A stretch of 64,000 nucleotides of DNA from Duodenibacillus intestinigallinarum. Its GTDB lineage: Bacteria; Pseudomonadota; Gammaproteobacteria; Burkholderiales; Burkholderiaceae_F. A program made the translations under genes and the position numbers. The notes beneath the pieces were generated by a model. The model was not told the origin of the DNA. It ran no database searches and saw nothing but the letters and a program-made list of their open reading frames with translations. The stretch spans positions 62,001 to 126,000 of the forward strand of contig DXAH01000047.1 of NCBI GenBank assembly GCA_019117105.1. The letters run 5' to 3'. Every line of letters begins with the position of its first letter. The stretch's first letter is position 1. This document shows, piece by piece, positions 25,108-34,012 of this stretch.

Positions 25108-26451
25108 TTAGTTTTTCAGACGCTGTTCGAGCAGGTGAATATCGTGCTTGAGGCCATCGTCGGTATTGCGTTCGCTCATGACCTTGCGGTGTGCGTAAAT
25201 GACCGTCGTATGGTCGCGTCCTCCGAACAAGGCGCCGATCTCCGGCAGGCTCTTGTTGGTGAGTTCCTTTGACAGGTACATGGCGACCTGACGGGCGCGC
25301 ACGAGATTTGCCTTGCGCGACTTGGCGACGATGTCGCTCGGTTTGATGCCGTAGTACTCGGCAACGGCTTTCTGGATGTTGTCGATGGTAACAGGCGTAG
25401 CCGTCGCCTTGAAAATGTCGCGCAGAGCCATCTTGGCTGTATCAAGTGTGACCGGCACCTGATGAAAGCGCGTGTAGGCCAAAATCTGCTGGACAGCGCC
25501 TTCGAGTTCACGCACATTGCTCTTGATGCGCTTGGCGATGATTTCAGCGACGTCCTGCGGCATGTTGATGCCGGAGCGCTCCGCCTTCTGTAGCAGAATC
25601 TGCACGCGCATCTCGAATTCCGGCGGCTCAATCATGACGATCAGGCCCTGTGTGAGGCGGCTCAGCAGGCGGTCCTGGAATTCCGAGAGATTTTTTGGGT
25701 AAGTGTCGCTCGTGAGGACAATCTGTTTGCCGTGCGGCACCATGCTCTCGAACGTTAAGAAGAAGTTCGTCTGCGTGCCTTCACGGTCGCGGAAGCTCTG
25801 AATATCGTCGATGAGCAACATATCGATGCCGCGATAGCGGGCGTCGAACTTTCGCATAGCTTCCGTGTAGCGCTCGGAGTTGACATTTTTCAGACGCATG
25901 GCGTCGACGAACTCCTGCGTGTACTGTTGTGCGGACACGCACAGTACCTTGGCTTTGGGATTGTTCCTGAGAAAACGATTGCCGATGGCGTGCATCAGGT
26001 GTGTCTTGCCGAGGCCCACGCCGCCGTAGATGAAAAGCGGGTTGTAGACGGAGTGCGTGCTTGAGGCCACCTGCAGAGCCGAAGCGAAAGCCATCTGGTT
26101 GGCCTGACCTTCCACCAGATTTTCGAACGTGAGGTTGGGCAGAAGACCTGTGGCAGCAATGTCGGGCTTGTTCTCTTCGACGTGTTCCGCAAACGGACGC
26201 TGAGGCTTACTCTGAGCGACAGCCCAGACGATGTCCATTTCTTTGCCGGCCTGGCGGTTGACGTACTGAGTGATGGTGGTGCCGTAAGAGTCGCGCACGG
26301 TACGGAGTTTGGCGCCCGAAGGAGCCAAAATCGTAATGGAACCGGCCTCAAGTTCGACGTCCGCGGTCAGATCTGCAAACCATGTTTGGAATACATCGCG
26401 GGGGGTGTCGTTCTTAATTTGCTCTAAACAAGCAGTCCAAAAATCACTCAT
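25108..26451 (-). CDS. dnaA: Chromosomal replication initiator protein DnaA
   Basis: DnaA binds DnaA boxes and opens the origin. The 447-residue protein has domain I (about 1-85, FWTACLEQIKNDTPRDVFQTW), a short linker, and the AAA+ domain with Walker A GGVGLGKTHLMHAIGN and Walker B MLLIDDIQSF. Its arginine-finger helix region and the C-terminal DnaA-box binding helix-turn-helix with FGGRDHTTVIYAHRKV are also present. The ATG at 26451 starts the homologous protein (MSDFW). It is transcribed leftward, divergent from rpmH. The gap upstream has no DnaA box that I can see, so the usual autoregulation and origin position beside dnaA are not evident. Confidence 0.97.
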   Translation of the reverse strand: MSDFWTACLEQIKNDTPRDVFQTWFADLTADVELEAGSITILAPSGAKLRTVRDSYGTTITQYVNRQAGKEMDIVWAVAQSKPQRPFAEHVEENKPDIAATGLLPNLTFENLVEGQANQMAFASALQVASSTHSVYNPLFIYGGVGLGKTHLMHAIGNRFLRNNPKAKVLCVSAQQYTQEFVDAMRLKNVNSERYTEAMRKFDARYRGIDMLLIDDIQSFRDREGTQTNFFLTFESMVPHGKQIVLTSDTYPKNLSEFQDRLLSRLTQGLIVMIEPPEFEMRVQILLQKAERSGINMPQDVAEIIAKRIKSNVRELEGAVQQILAYTRFHQVPVTLDTAKMALRDIFKATATPVTIDNIQKAVAEYYGIKPSDIVAKSRKANLVRARQVAMYLSKELTNKSLPEIGALFGGRDHTTVIYAHRKVMSERNTDDGLKHDIHLLEQRLKN

Positions 26452-26962
26452 AGGGCATGAAACAAATAAAAAAGACACTCCTGCGAAGCTACGGCAACGG
26501 ACGCAAACTTCGGTTTGATATCAATATGGGGAGTGTCGGTTGGGGCGAACATTTTAGCTGTTGCGGACGTTCTTCGGTTTTTCATGGTGATCCTCACTTA
26601 GCCGCAGAATCGAAACTTTGCACGACTCGTTGAATTTAAAAATGAAGAAAACACAAAATCCTGTGCAAAAATTTTTTTTGAACGTCTACCGATTTGTTTG
26701 GATTTGTGTTTCGAATTTGACAGATGGGCCAAAAATAAGGTTTAATATCAGGCTTTTCGAAGACCTCGGTATGGAGGAGGCTATTTTGCGCCGACAAAAC
26801 TGCCGAGCTTTGACACCGGATGTCCGTAGTGCTCACCCTTCTTGAGCCTTGGGTCCGACAAAAATTAACCCGGGGCTGCCGCTAACGATTGTCTTCAATC
26901 GTAAACACAGTCGGCAACGCCGCTGATCTAACTTATTCGATAACTACAGCTGGGAAACAATC
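26452..26962. promoter_or_regulatory. Divergent dnaA / rpmH promoter region
   Basis: This 511-base gap drives dnaA leftward and rpmH-rnpA-yidD-yidC rightward. The rightward promoter is TTGACA at 26717-26722 with TTTAAT at 26741-26746 (18-base spacer), giving a leader of about 210 bases before rpmH. The leader contains a small CGATTG/CAATCG hairpin near 26887-26902. I found no TTATCCACA-like DnaA box here, and short open frames in it do not resemble genes. Confidence 0.7.
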
Positions 26963-27103
26963 ATGGCAACCAAGCGTACTTACCAACCTTCCAAGACCAA
27001 GCGTGCCCGCACGCACGGTTTCCTCGTCCGCTCCCGTACCAAGGGCGGTCGTGCAGTTCTGGCCCGTCGCCGTCGCAAGGGCCGTCACGTTCTCGCTCTC
27101 TAA
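26963..27103 (+). CDS. rpmH: 50S ribosomal protein L34
   Basis: L34 is a tiny basic protein buried in domain II of 23S rRNA. The 46 residues start MATKRTYQPSKTKRARTHGF and end with the KGRHVLAL stretch, with the conserved SRTKGGRAVLARRRRKGR in between. The family usually starts MKRTYQPS, so this one carries two extra N-terminal residues. TGGGAAA lies about ten bases upstream as a modest ribosome site. It is the first gene of the rpmH-rnpA-yidD-yidC operon, the usual order. Confidence 0.97.
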   Translation: MATKRTYQPSKTKRARTHGFLVRSRTKGGRAVLARRRRKGRHVLAL

Positions 27104-27137
27104 GCTGCTCTATTGACGCAGCCGTAGGGTGAGCAAA

Positions 27138-27593
27138 ATGACGCCCGGGCCTGGCGCAAATAAGTTCCCGAAATCGGCTCGGATTCTCAAATCAGAGGAT
27201 TTTGGAAGTGTTTTGCGTGCTCAAGGACCCGGCAGCATCCGACTCGGACGCGATTCCGTGAGTGTGTGCGCACAGGCGCATAAGCAAACGGGTCTCGTCC
27301 GTTTTGGTTTTACGGTCGGAAAGAAAAACGTCAGACGCTCCGTTGATCGAGCTCTTGTCAAGCGCGTCATGCGAGAGTGTGCGCGTGAGGCACTGCCTCG
27401 AATGAGGGACGTCTGTGACAAGCAAGGACTTGGTCTGGATATCAGTCTGCGCTATCGAACGCCGCTTCTTGTGAGAAACGAAGTGACGGTGGCTCAGGCC
27501 AAAGAAAATGTTCGACGAAGTACCGAGCTTGCCATTGCCGCGCTTTTCAAAAGACTCAAGACGATCAAATTGGACACCGAAGTCAATCCGTAA
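27138..27593 (+). CDS. rnpA: Ribonuclease P protein component
   Basis: RnpA is the basic protein cofactor of RNase P, which trims the 5' leader of pre-tRNA. The 151-residue protein has the central signature RFGFTVGKKNVRRSVDRALVKRVMRE. In most homologues the core of this motif reads RNRxKR; here it is RALVKR, so the normally conserved Asn is Ala. Both ends have unusual Arg/Lys-poor extensions. The ATG at 27138 is preferred to the GTG at 27129 because AGGGTGAG lies at the right distance only for the ATG. The stop overlaps the yidD start (TAATG). Confidence 0.9.
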   Translation: MTPGPGANKFPKSARILKSEDFGSVLRAQGPGSIRLGRDSVSVCAQAHKQTGLVRFGFTVGKKNVRRSVDRALVKRVMRECAREALPRMRDVCDKQGLGLDISLRYRTPLLVRNEVTVAQAKENVRRSTELAIAALFKRLKTIKLDTEVNP

Positions 27594-27880
27594 TGAAGCG
27601 ACTGTTCATTGCATTGGTTCGGTTGTATCAACTCACATTGTCGCCGTGGGTGGGAAATCAGTGCCGGTTTGTGCCGACCTGTTCCAACTATGCGATCGAG
27701 GCTTTTGAAAAGCACGGAGTCTTCAAAGGACTTTGGATGACGGTTGCGCGATTGGCGCGATGCCATCCCTTCGGAGGAAGCGGATACGATCCCGTACCTG
27801 ATAAATTCCGATGGCGCTGTTGGTGTCACGACGATGCCGTACACCCTTCGAAGCAAAGTATCGACCGACTTAGACAATAG
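27593..27880 (+). CDS. yidD: Membrane protein insertion efficiency factor YidD
   Basis: YidD is a small amphipathic protein at the inner membrane that helps YidC-dependent insertion. The 95 residues show the family core QCRFVPTCSNYAIEAFEKHG, then GLWMTVARLARCHPFGGSGYDPVP with the conserved cysteines. Its ATG overlaps the rnpA stop codon by one base, and yidC follows after 17 bases, so the set is one operon. Confidence 0.95.
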   Translation: MKRLFIALVRLYQLTLSPWVGNQCRFVPTCSNYAIEAFEKHGVFKGLWMTVARLARCHPFGGSGYDPVPDKFRWRCWCHDDAVHPSKQSIDRLRQ

Positions 27881-27897
27881 AAAGATTTGGACCTGAT

Positions 27898-29646
27898 ATG
27901 GGAAGCGATTTTCAACGTACCCTCATGTGGGTGATTCTGGTGGCCTCCTGCTTTATGCTGTGGGACAACTGGAACGTCTACAACGGAAAGCCCTCATTTT
28001 TCGGAGAACCTGCAACCACGCAGACCGAGCAGACGGCTGATGCGGCTCAGAGCAATGACGGAGCCGACAGTGTGCCTCAGACCGTTGGCAGCGGTTCCGA
28101 AGCGGTTGCTAAGGGCATGATCGATGTCAAGCGACCTGTTGAAGTCAGCAACGACATGCTCAAGCTTACGATTGACGAAGTCGGAGGCGTTGTCACGCAT
28201 GCCGTGCTTCTGAAAGAGCATCAGCAGTCCGATTGGACCGAAGTCGGTATCGCCGGCATGATTCTCGGCAAGGAACCGGCCGCTCGTCCCAATATTGAGC
28301 TTCTCACCGTTTCTCCCAAGAGCGTCTATGTGGCGCAAAGCGGCTTTATTGGCGGTGATTTTCCCAACCACAAGTCTTTGTTCAAGCACATCGGCACCAA
28401 GACCGAAAAGCGCATGGACAAGGAACTTGGGCGTGAAGTCAACGTCTATACGGCTACTTTCGAAAGCACGGTCAACAACGTCACGGTTCGCAAGCACTAC
28501 GAACTCTCTGACGGTCGCTACTCGATCACAGTCCGCCACGAACTTGTTAACAACGGCGAATCGGCTATCCGTCCGTCGATCTACTATCAGCTGACCCGCG
28601 ACGGCAACAAGCCTGAAGGCCAGAGCACCTTCTACTACACCTACACGGGCCCGGCGATCTACACCGAAGAAGACAAGTTCCAGAAGATTTCGTTTGACGA
28701 CATCAGCGACAAGTCCGGTCATGTGACAAAGACCGACAACGGCTGGATCGCTATGATTCAGCACTACTTCATTTCGGCCTGGACCGATGTGCGCGGCGAA
28801 ACCGGCAAGCATGAACGCGAGTTCTACACGTCCAAGCTTGATCAGAATCTGTTTGCCGTCGGCTCGATTCTGAAGCTCGGTACGGTCGAACCCAAGCAGT
28901 CCGTCAAAACGGCTGCCACGCTGTATGTTGGTCCTCAGGATCAGAACCGCCTGTCCTACCTGGCTGACGGTCTGGATCTGGTTGTTGACTACGGTTGGTT
29001 GACGTTCCTTGCCAAGCCGATCTACTCGATTCTTAACTTCATGTACGGTTTGTGCGGTAACTGGGGTTGGTCGATCGTGTTGCTGACGGTTCTGGTGAAG
29101 TTGATCCTTTACCCGATTTCTGCCGCTGGCTACAAGTCGATGGCTCGCATGAAGGAAATCACGCCGCGCATGAAGGCATTGCAGGAACAGTATGGTCAGG
29201 ATAAGCAGCGTTATCAGCAGGCCATCATGGAGCTGTACCGCAAGGAAAAGATCAACCCGATCGGTGGTTGTCTGCCCATCCTTTTGCAGATTCCTGTGTT
29301 CCTGGCTCTGTACTGGGTGCTCCTGGCTTCGGTTGAACTGCGCGATTCTGCTTGGCTCGGTTGGGTGAGCGACCTTGCGAGTCCCGATCCTTGGTTCATC
29401 CTGCCGGCCATCATGATGGCGACGATGTTCCTGCAGATCAAACTGAATCCGACTCCGACCGATCCGATGCAGGCCAAGATGATGGTGATCATGCCTCTTG
29501 TTTTTGGTGTGATGTTCTTCTTCTTCCCGGCCGGTTTGGTTCTCTACTGGCTGACGAACAATGTTCTCTCCATCGCTCAGCAGTGGTACGTCAACAAACA
29601 GATTGCTAAAGAACGCGCCAAGCGTCTGAATGCGGTCAATCAGTGA
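27898..29646 (+). CDS. yidC: Membrane protein insertase YidC
   Basis: YidC inserts inner-membrane proteins alone or with SecYEG; the Fo subunits of the ATP synthase encoded later in this window are classical clients. The 582-residue protein has an N-terminal membrane helix (about 7-23), a large periplasmic domain (about 50-345) and five C-terminal membrane helices. The first of these (NWGWSIVLLTVLVKLILYP) carries the conserved arginine-groove region, and CLPILLQIPVFLALYWVLL, the FLQIKLNP region and AGLVLYWLTNNVLSIAQQW follow. Codon use is biased toward highly expressed genes. It ends the rpmH operon before a terminator. Confidence 0.97.
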   Translation: MGSDFQRTLMWVILVASCFMLWDNWNVYNGKPSFFGEPATTQTEQTADAAQSNDGADSVPQTVGSGSEAVAKGMIDVKRPVEVSNDMLKLTIDEVGGVVTHAVLLKEHQQSDWTEVGIAGMILGKEPAARPNIELLTVSPKSVYVAQSGFIGGDFPNHKSLFKHIGTKTEKRMDKELGREVNVYTATFESTVNNVTVRKHYELSDGRYSITVRHELVNNGESAIRPSIYYQLTRDGNKPEGQSTFYYTYTGPAIYTEEDKFQKISFDDISDKSGHVTKTDNGWIAMIQHYFISAWTDVRGETGKHEREFYTSKLDQNLFAVGSILKLGTVEPKQSVKTAATLYVGPQDQNRLSYLADGLDLVVDYGWLTFLAKPIYSILNFMYGLCGNWGWSIVLLTVLVKLILYPISAAGYKSMARMKEITPRMKALQEQYGQDKQRYQQAIMELYRKEKINPIGGCLPILLQIPVFLALYWVLLASVELRDSAWLGWVSDLASPDPWFILPAIMMATMFLQIKLNPTPTDPMQAKMMVIMPLVFGVMFFFFPAGLVLYWLTNNVLSIAQQWYVNKQIAKERAKRLNAVNQ

Positions 29647-29698
29647 GAAGACGCGTTACCGTCGTAAGGCGGTAAAAAACTTCTGACAAAAAAACGTT

Positions 29699-29742
29699 CG
29701 CCCCGATTTCCGTTACTGGAGACCGGGGCGAGTCTTTTTTTT
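29699..29742 (+). terminator. Rho-independent terminator after yidC
   Basis: CGCCCCG at 29699-29705 pairs with CGGGGCG at 29724-29730 and is followed by a long T-run (29734-29742). A smaller TTACCG/CGGTAA hairpin with AAAAA lies just upstream at 29656-29675. It separates yidC from convergent mnmE. Confidence 0.85.
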
Positions 29743-29758
29743 GATGATGTACAACGAT

Positions 29759-31129
29759 CTACTTGCCGATGCAGAACTTGGAGAAGATCATGCCTAAAAG
29801 ATTGTCCGGGGTGGTTTCTCCGACGATTTCTCCCAGAGCATTTCCGGCCAGCCTTAATTCCTCGGCCGCAATGTCGAGCCCTACGGTGCGGCCGACGGCT
29901 TTGTCCGCAAGAACGTGCAGATGTTCGCAGGCGCGTGCCAGACAGTCCAAATGACGGGCTCTTGCAAGAAAGTCCCCCTCCTCGCTTTCCGACTCTCCGG
30001 CGATTGTCTTGAGACGGGACACCAGGTTTTCAACACCCTCTCCTGTCTTTGCTGAAATACCGATGGCGTCTTTCGGAGCTTTTTCTGTCGCAAGATCGAT
30101 CTTATTGAAGACGTTGAGAAACTCCACGCCTTCTCGCAGTCGGGGAAGAATAAGAGACAGTGCTTCTTCTTCTTCCCGGGACTCCGTCTGATCGGCGCTT
30201 CGAAGCAGAAGCACAATGTCGGCATTTTCAACCGACTGCAGCGTGCGTTCAATGCCGATACGCTCAACCTCGTTGTCGGTGTGACGGACGCCAGCCGTAT
30301 CGATCAGATTGACAGCCAAACCGTCCAAGTGAATCGTGTGAGTGATGCGGTCTCGTGTGGTGCCCGCAATGTCAGTGACGATAGCGACATCGTCGCAGGC
30401 CAGAGCATTCATAAGAGAGCTCTTGCCAACGTTAGGAGCGCCGGCGAGAACAACCGTGAGACCCTCGCGAAGAACCTTACCTCGCATAGCTGCGTTTTGC
30501 AGTTGCATGAGCTTTTGCGAGATTGTTGTCACGCGTTCATTGACGTGACCGCTTTCAATAAAGTCTATTTCCTCTTCCGGGAAATCAATGGTGGCTTCAA
30601 TGTAGGCACGCAGTTCCAAAAGATCCGCGTTGATTTCGTGAATGCGTTTAGAAAACTCTCCTTGCAGGGACCGGGCGGCGGCACGTACGGCCGCACTTGA
30701 ATTGGCTTCAATCAGGTCGGCCACGGCTTCGGCTTGCGCCAAATCCATGCGATTGTTCAAAAAGGCGCGCTTGGTGAATTCGCCGGGTTCGGCCGTACGA
30801 AGACCGATCTCGCGTCCTGCCTGAAGACAGCGTTCCAGAATAACCTGCTGCAAGGCCGGACCGCCGTGCGCTTGAATCTCAAGGACGTCCTCTCCGGTAT
30901 AGGAAGCAGGGCCGAAGTAACGGATGACAATAGCGCGGTCAATCAAATGCCCGTCGGAATCCTTGAAGGATAGTAGATGGGCGTAGCGTGGCTTGAGTTC
31001 TTTTTGAGGAAAAAGAATTTGTGAAATAATATTCACTTGTTCTTTAGTGCCTGAAATGCGAACTACGCCGATACCACCTCGGCCGGGGGCGCTGCTTCGG
31101 GCGACGATAGGGTCTTTATCGGAAACCAT
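29759..31129 (-). CDS. mnmE: tRNA uridine-5-carboxymethylaminomethyl modification GTPase MnmE
   Basis: MnmE works with MnmG (also in this window) to build cmnm5U at tRNA wobble uridine 34. The 456-residue protein has an N-terminal tetrahydrofolate-binding domain (about 1-120), a helical domain, and an inserted G domain with GAPNVGKSSLMNAL, DIAGTTRD, DTAG and FNKID. It ends with the essential C-terminal CIGK. It is transcribed leftward, facing the yidC terminator, and is separated from a small rightward gene by about 75 bases of divergent promoter sequence. Confidence 0.97.
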   Translation of the reverse strand: MVSDKDPIVARSSAPGRGGIGVVRISGTKEQVNIISQILFPQKELKPRYAHLLSFKDSDGHLIDRAIVIRYFGPASYTGEDVLEIQAHGGPALQQVILERCLQAGREIGLRTAEPGEFTKRAFLNNRMDLAQAEAVADLIEANSSAAVRAAARSLQGEFSKRIHEINADLLELRAYIEATIDFPEEEIDFIESGHVNERVTTISQKLMQLQNAAMRGKVLREGLTVVLAGAPNVGKSSLMNALACDDVAIVTDIAGTTRDRITHTIHLDGLAVNLIDTAGVRHTDNEVERIGIERTLQSVENADIVLLLRSADQTESREEEEALSLILPRLREGVEFLNVFNKIDLATEKAPKDAIGISAKTGEGVENLVSRLKTIAGESESEEGDFLARARHLDCLARACEHLHVLADKAVGRTVGLDIAAEELRLAGNALGEIVGETTPDNLLGMIFSKFCIGK

Positions 31130-31204
31130 AGAAACTGTGGGTTGCGTTCAGTGCTCGGGTAATATTGACGGGGTCATTCAACTGCCGTCCTTACGAACGA
31201 TATT

Positions 31205-31534
31205 ATGAGTCTTCCCCCGAAAAACTCCACACAAAACGCCATCGCAGCAGCCGTCTGTGCGGCTATCGTGGTAGTTGCCTGCGTTCCAATTGCGGCTTTC
31301 TTTGCTACGTTCGGTGATTCGTACAACCAAAGAGCCTTAATTTATTGCGTGATTTTGCTTTGGGGGGTTGCCGGTGCCGTTGCTATTTTTTCGTTGACCT
31401 GGCGCAATATGAGCAAAAAAGTGACGGCTGGGTTGATGATTAAGTGGATAGTGAGCGCCTTTTTATGGCCGCTGCTGCTGTTGTCCTGGTTGGTTGTCGG
31501 AAGAAAACGCCGAAAGGATGAACAGACAAAGTAA
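31205..31534 (+). CDS. Small membrane protein, unknown function (109 residues)
   Basis: I do not recognise the family. Three hydrophobic segments are visible, at about 12-33 (AIAAAVCAAIVVVACVPIAA), 44-64 (LIYCVILLWGVAGAVAIFSL) and 80-99 (IVSAFLWPLLLLSWLVV). A positively charged C-terminus (GRKRRKDEQTK) follows and should face the cytoplasm. It begins with MSLPPKNSTQNA. It lies alone between divergent mnmE and convergent thiC. Codon use is similar to its neighbours. No catalytic residues can be picked out. Confidence 0.65.
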   Translation: MSLPPKNSTQNAIAAAVCAAIVVVACVPIAAFFATFGDSYNQRALIYCVILLWGVAGAVAIFSLTWRNMSKKVTAGLMIKWIVSAFLWPLLLLSWLVVGRKRRKDEQTK

Positions 31535-31577
31535 GCCCGAAAAGAGAAGCCTGAACTTCATCTTTCCGGGCATTTGT
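31535..31577. terminator. Imperfect bidirectional hairpin between small membrane gene and thiC
   Basis: GCCCGAAAAGAGAAG at 31535-31549 pairs imperfectly with CTTCATCTTTCCGGGC at 31556-31571 (5 GC-rich pairs plus AAAG/CTTT). The T content after it is modest. Confidence 0.5.
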
Positions 31578-31586
31578 TTGGTCAAG

Positions 31587-33233
31587 TTAATCGTCAAACA
31601 GATCGCGAGCGAGTTTCATTGGGCAGAAGCCGGGACCGCACATGCTGCAGAAATGCGCGTCTCGACCTCCTGAGCCTCTGAGGGTTTCGTCATGCATACT
31701 GGCTGCTCGAGCAGGATCTACTGACAGATTGAACTGATCATTCCAGCGGAATTCAAAACGTGCTGCACTCATCATCAAATCGCGAATTGTCGCGCCGGGA
31801 ATGCCTTTGGCAATGTCGGCGGCGTGCGCTGCAATGCGGAAGACTGCAAGACCTTCTCTGACATCGTCGGCATCGGGAAGACCGAGATGTTCTTTCGGTG
31901 TGACGTAGCAAAGCATGGCGGTTCCGTGCGAGCCGATGATGGCCCCGCCGATGGCTGCCGTGACATGGTCGTAACCCGCACCGCAGTCGGTCACCAGCGG
32001 TCCAAGGGTATAGAACGGAGCGCCGTCACACAGCTTTTCTTCTTTGATCTGATTCAAGGCAATGCCGTTGAGCGGAATGTGACCGGGCCCTTCAATCATG
32101 ACTTGAACGTCACGCTTGCCGGCAGCCCGGTTCAGTTCGCCGAGCGTCTGGAGTTCTGCAAACTGTGCAGCATCGTTGCCGTCGTGAAGACTTCCCGACC
32201 GCAGGCCGTCACCGAGTGAGAGCGTGATGTCGTAACGCGCGGCAATATCAAGAATTTCATCGAAGTGGTCATACAGGAAATTCTCTTTGCCATGCTTGCG
32301 CATCCAAACAGTGATCAAACCGCCGCCGCGCGAGACAATGCCGGTCAGACGAGAACGTGTCAGCTCGACGTGCGCATTCAATAGTCCTGCGTGGATAGTC
32401 ATGTAGTCGACGCCTTGCTCAGCTTGGTCAATCATGACTTCTTTGAAAATTTCCCAGGACATCTGCTCGGGCTTGCCTCCGGCACGTTCCAGTGTTTCAT
32501 AGAGAGGCACTGTTCCAACAGGGACGGGAGAGTGCCTGAGAATCATTTCTCGAGTCTGGATGATGGATTTTCCGGTAGAAAGATCCATCACGGTATCTGC
32601 TCCGCACAGCAAAGATTCTTTAAGTTTATCGAGCTCTTCGTGCCAATCCTTTGAGGATGAGGATGTTCCGATGTTGGCATTCACTTTGGTCGAGAAGTGT
32701 TTGCCGATGACCATTGGTTCACATTCAGGGTGCTTGAAGTTACACGGAATGACGGCTTGTCTGGTGGCCACCAACTCGCGAACCTTCTCCGGTGTGAACA
32801 GAGGAGCATCGAGTGCGGGAGACAGCAGTTTGATCAACTTTTCGTTGCCTAAAGCATCCACTTCTGTTTTGAGATGTTGGCGGCAGAGATTTTCACGTGT
32901 GGCGACATATGCCATCTCCGGAGTCACTATGCCTGCGCGTGCGGCGGCCAATTGAGTCGGAGTGCCGGGAAGCGGACGCTGGCGTTTTATTGGAGTTTCA
33001 TTTTTTCCGTTTTCTCCAAAGGGGCCGGTGACATCCGTGAGGTAAACGGAAGGCTGCGGATGTCCTCCGAATGCTTGAGGAGTCGGACTCAGGCGAATGC
33101 GTCGAAAGGGAACTTTTTCTCCTGTGACAGACACATCGTAAAAGCGCTCTCCGGCAAGACGTCCCTGAAAAAGGAGATCCTTTCCTGAGTTATGAGGTGA
33201 TTGGATCGAAATAGTGGTGCTTGTGGTTGTCAT
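31587..33233 (-). CDS. thiC: Phosphomethylpyrimidine synthase ThiC
   Basis: ThiC converts aminoimidazole ribotide to hydroxymethylpyrimidine phosphate for thiamine, using a 4Fe-4S radical-SAM mechanism. The 548-residue protein has the N-terminal ThiC-associated segment (about 15-80), the barrel with AQEGVDYMTIHAG-like and MIEGPGHIPLN motifs, and the C-terminal cluster motif CSMCGPGFC (C-x2-C-x4-C). It is shorter than E. coli ThiC (631). The ATG at 33233 gives the better fit to the family; a GTG at 33281 is in frame. No TPP riboswitch is recognisable upstream, unlike many thiC genes. Confidence 0.95.
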   Translation of the reverse strand: MTTTSTTISIQSPHNSGKDLLFQGRLAGERFYDVSVTGEKVPFRRIRLSPTPQAFGGHPQPSVYLTDVTGPFGENGKNETPIKRQRPLPGTPTQLAAARAGIVTPEMAYVATRENLCRQHLKTEVDALGNEKLIKLLSPALDAPLFTPEKVRELVATRQAVIPCNFKHPECEPMVIGKHFSTKVNANIGTSSSSKDWHEELDKLKESLLCGADTVMDLSTGKSIIQTREMILRHSPVPVGTVPLYETLERAGGKPEQMSWEIFKEVMIDQAEQGVDYMTIHAGLLNAHVELTRSRLTGIVSRGGGLITVWMRKHGKENFLYDHFDEILDIAARYDITLSLGDGLRSGSLHDGNDAAQFAELQTLGELNRAAGKRDVQVMIEGPGHIPLNGIALNQIKEEKLCDGAPFYTLGPLVTDCGAGYDHVTAAIGGAIIGSHGTAMLCYVTPKEHLGLPDADDVREGLAVFRIAAHAADIAKGIPGATIRDLMMSAARFEFRWNDQFNLSVDPARAASMHDETLRGSGGRDAHFCSMCGPGFCPMKLARDLFDD

Positions 33234-33408
33234 GCGTACACCCGGAAGACGATGAAGATTTGAAAAGAAAGGTAGGGTCACACAATTTAGCTGAAAAACA
33301 CACTGCTTAGCTTGTTTAACACAGAAAGATGTTTGGTGGCCTTTAAATTTAATCTAATATATTGATTTTAAAGGAAAAAATATTGTGTAGGTGGATCTAT
33401 AGGACACA

Positions 33409-33424
33409 TGTTTCACGTGAAACA
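33409..33424. other. parS site 1
   Basis: Perfect 16-base palindrome TGTTTCACGTGAAACA, the consensus ParB-binding site of chromosomal ParABS systems. Confidence 0.95.
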
Positions 33425-33564
33425 TGGTGGAGATGACAAGGAAAGGATCTAAATTTTTTTAAGAAACAAAATGCGGTTGTCGTATGAAGTAAGTTTTGAT
33501 ATTGAGTGGAAGACTGAAATAGTTTTGATTTCAAAATAAGGAGGATGAGTTTGTTTAGGAAGGA

Positions 33565-33580
33565 TGTTTCACGTGAAACA
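33565..33580. other. parS site 2
   Basis: Perfect consensus 16-base palindrome, starting 156 bases right of site 1. Confidence 0.95.
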
Positions 33581-33775
33581 TATCCTTGAAGTAACAATGA
33601 CTAGAAAACAGATTGTTTAGTGTGACGTATTGCTAAGAAGAAATGCGCTTACAAACTGGCACAGTAATTTATGGATTGCAAGAGAGAGATATTTTCAGGT
33701 GTGATTGCAGGTGTAGGAAAAAATAAGAGAGTCAATGATGATGGAGTGAGTGGTGAGAGAGGTGAGTCATTAGAT

Positions 33776-33791
33776 TGTTTCACGTGAAACA
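33776..33791. other. parS site 3
   Basis: Perfect consensus 16-base palindrome, starting 211 bases right of site 2. Confidence 0.95.
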
Positions 33792-33906
33792 TCTCTGGTA
33801 GTGAAGGTTGATGATGTAGAAGGTTGAAGTGGTCTGTATTGACATTAAAAAAAGTTAAAACCAAAGTTGGTGATTGTGATTTTTGAGAGATTTAGGATTT
33901 TGCGAA

Positions 33907-33922
33907 TGTTTCACGTGAAACA
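33907..33922. other. parS site 4
   Basis: Perfect consensus 16-base palindrome, starting 131 bases right of site 3. Confidence 0.95.
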
Positions 33923-34012
33923 AAAAAAGATAAAGAGACTGCGCGATACGGTGTTAAAAATAGAGGAAGTGAAATGCACCATCTAAATAAAACGAGGAGA
34001 GAGCTGGAGGGG

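Noticed and set aside
26618..26845. 75-codon frame upstream of rpmH
   Set aside because: It overlaps the predicted rpmH promoter and shows no recognisable protein pattern.
26452..26962. dnaA-rpmH gap as oriC
   Set aside because: It is the usual position, but I found no TTATCCACA-like box; only a promoter and a long leader are visible.
33234..33420. TPP riboswitch upstream of thiC
   Set aside because: Neither the CUGAGA loop nor the second conserved thi-box segment is present on the minus strand.
33397..33864. Two minus-strand open frames of 66 and 71 codons in the parS island
   Set aside because: They read through parS palindromes, have no ribosome site or protein-like features and lie in AT-rich noncoding sequence.
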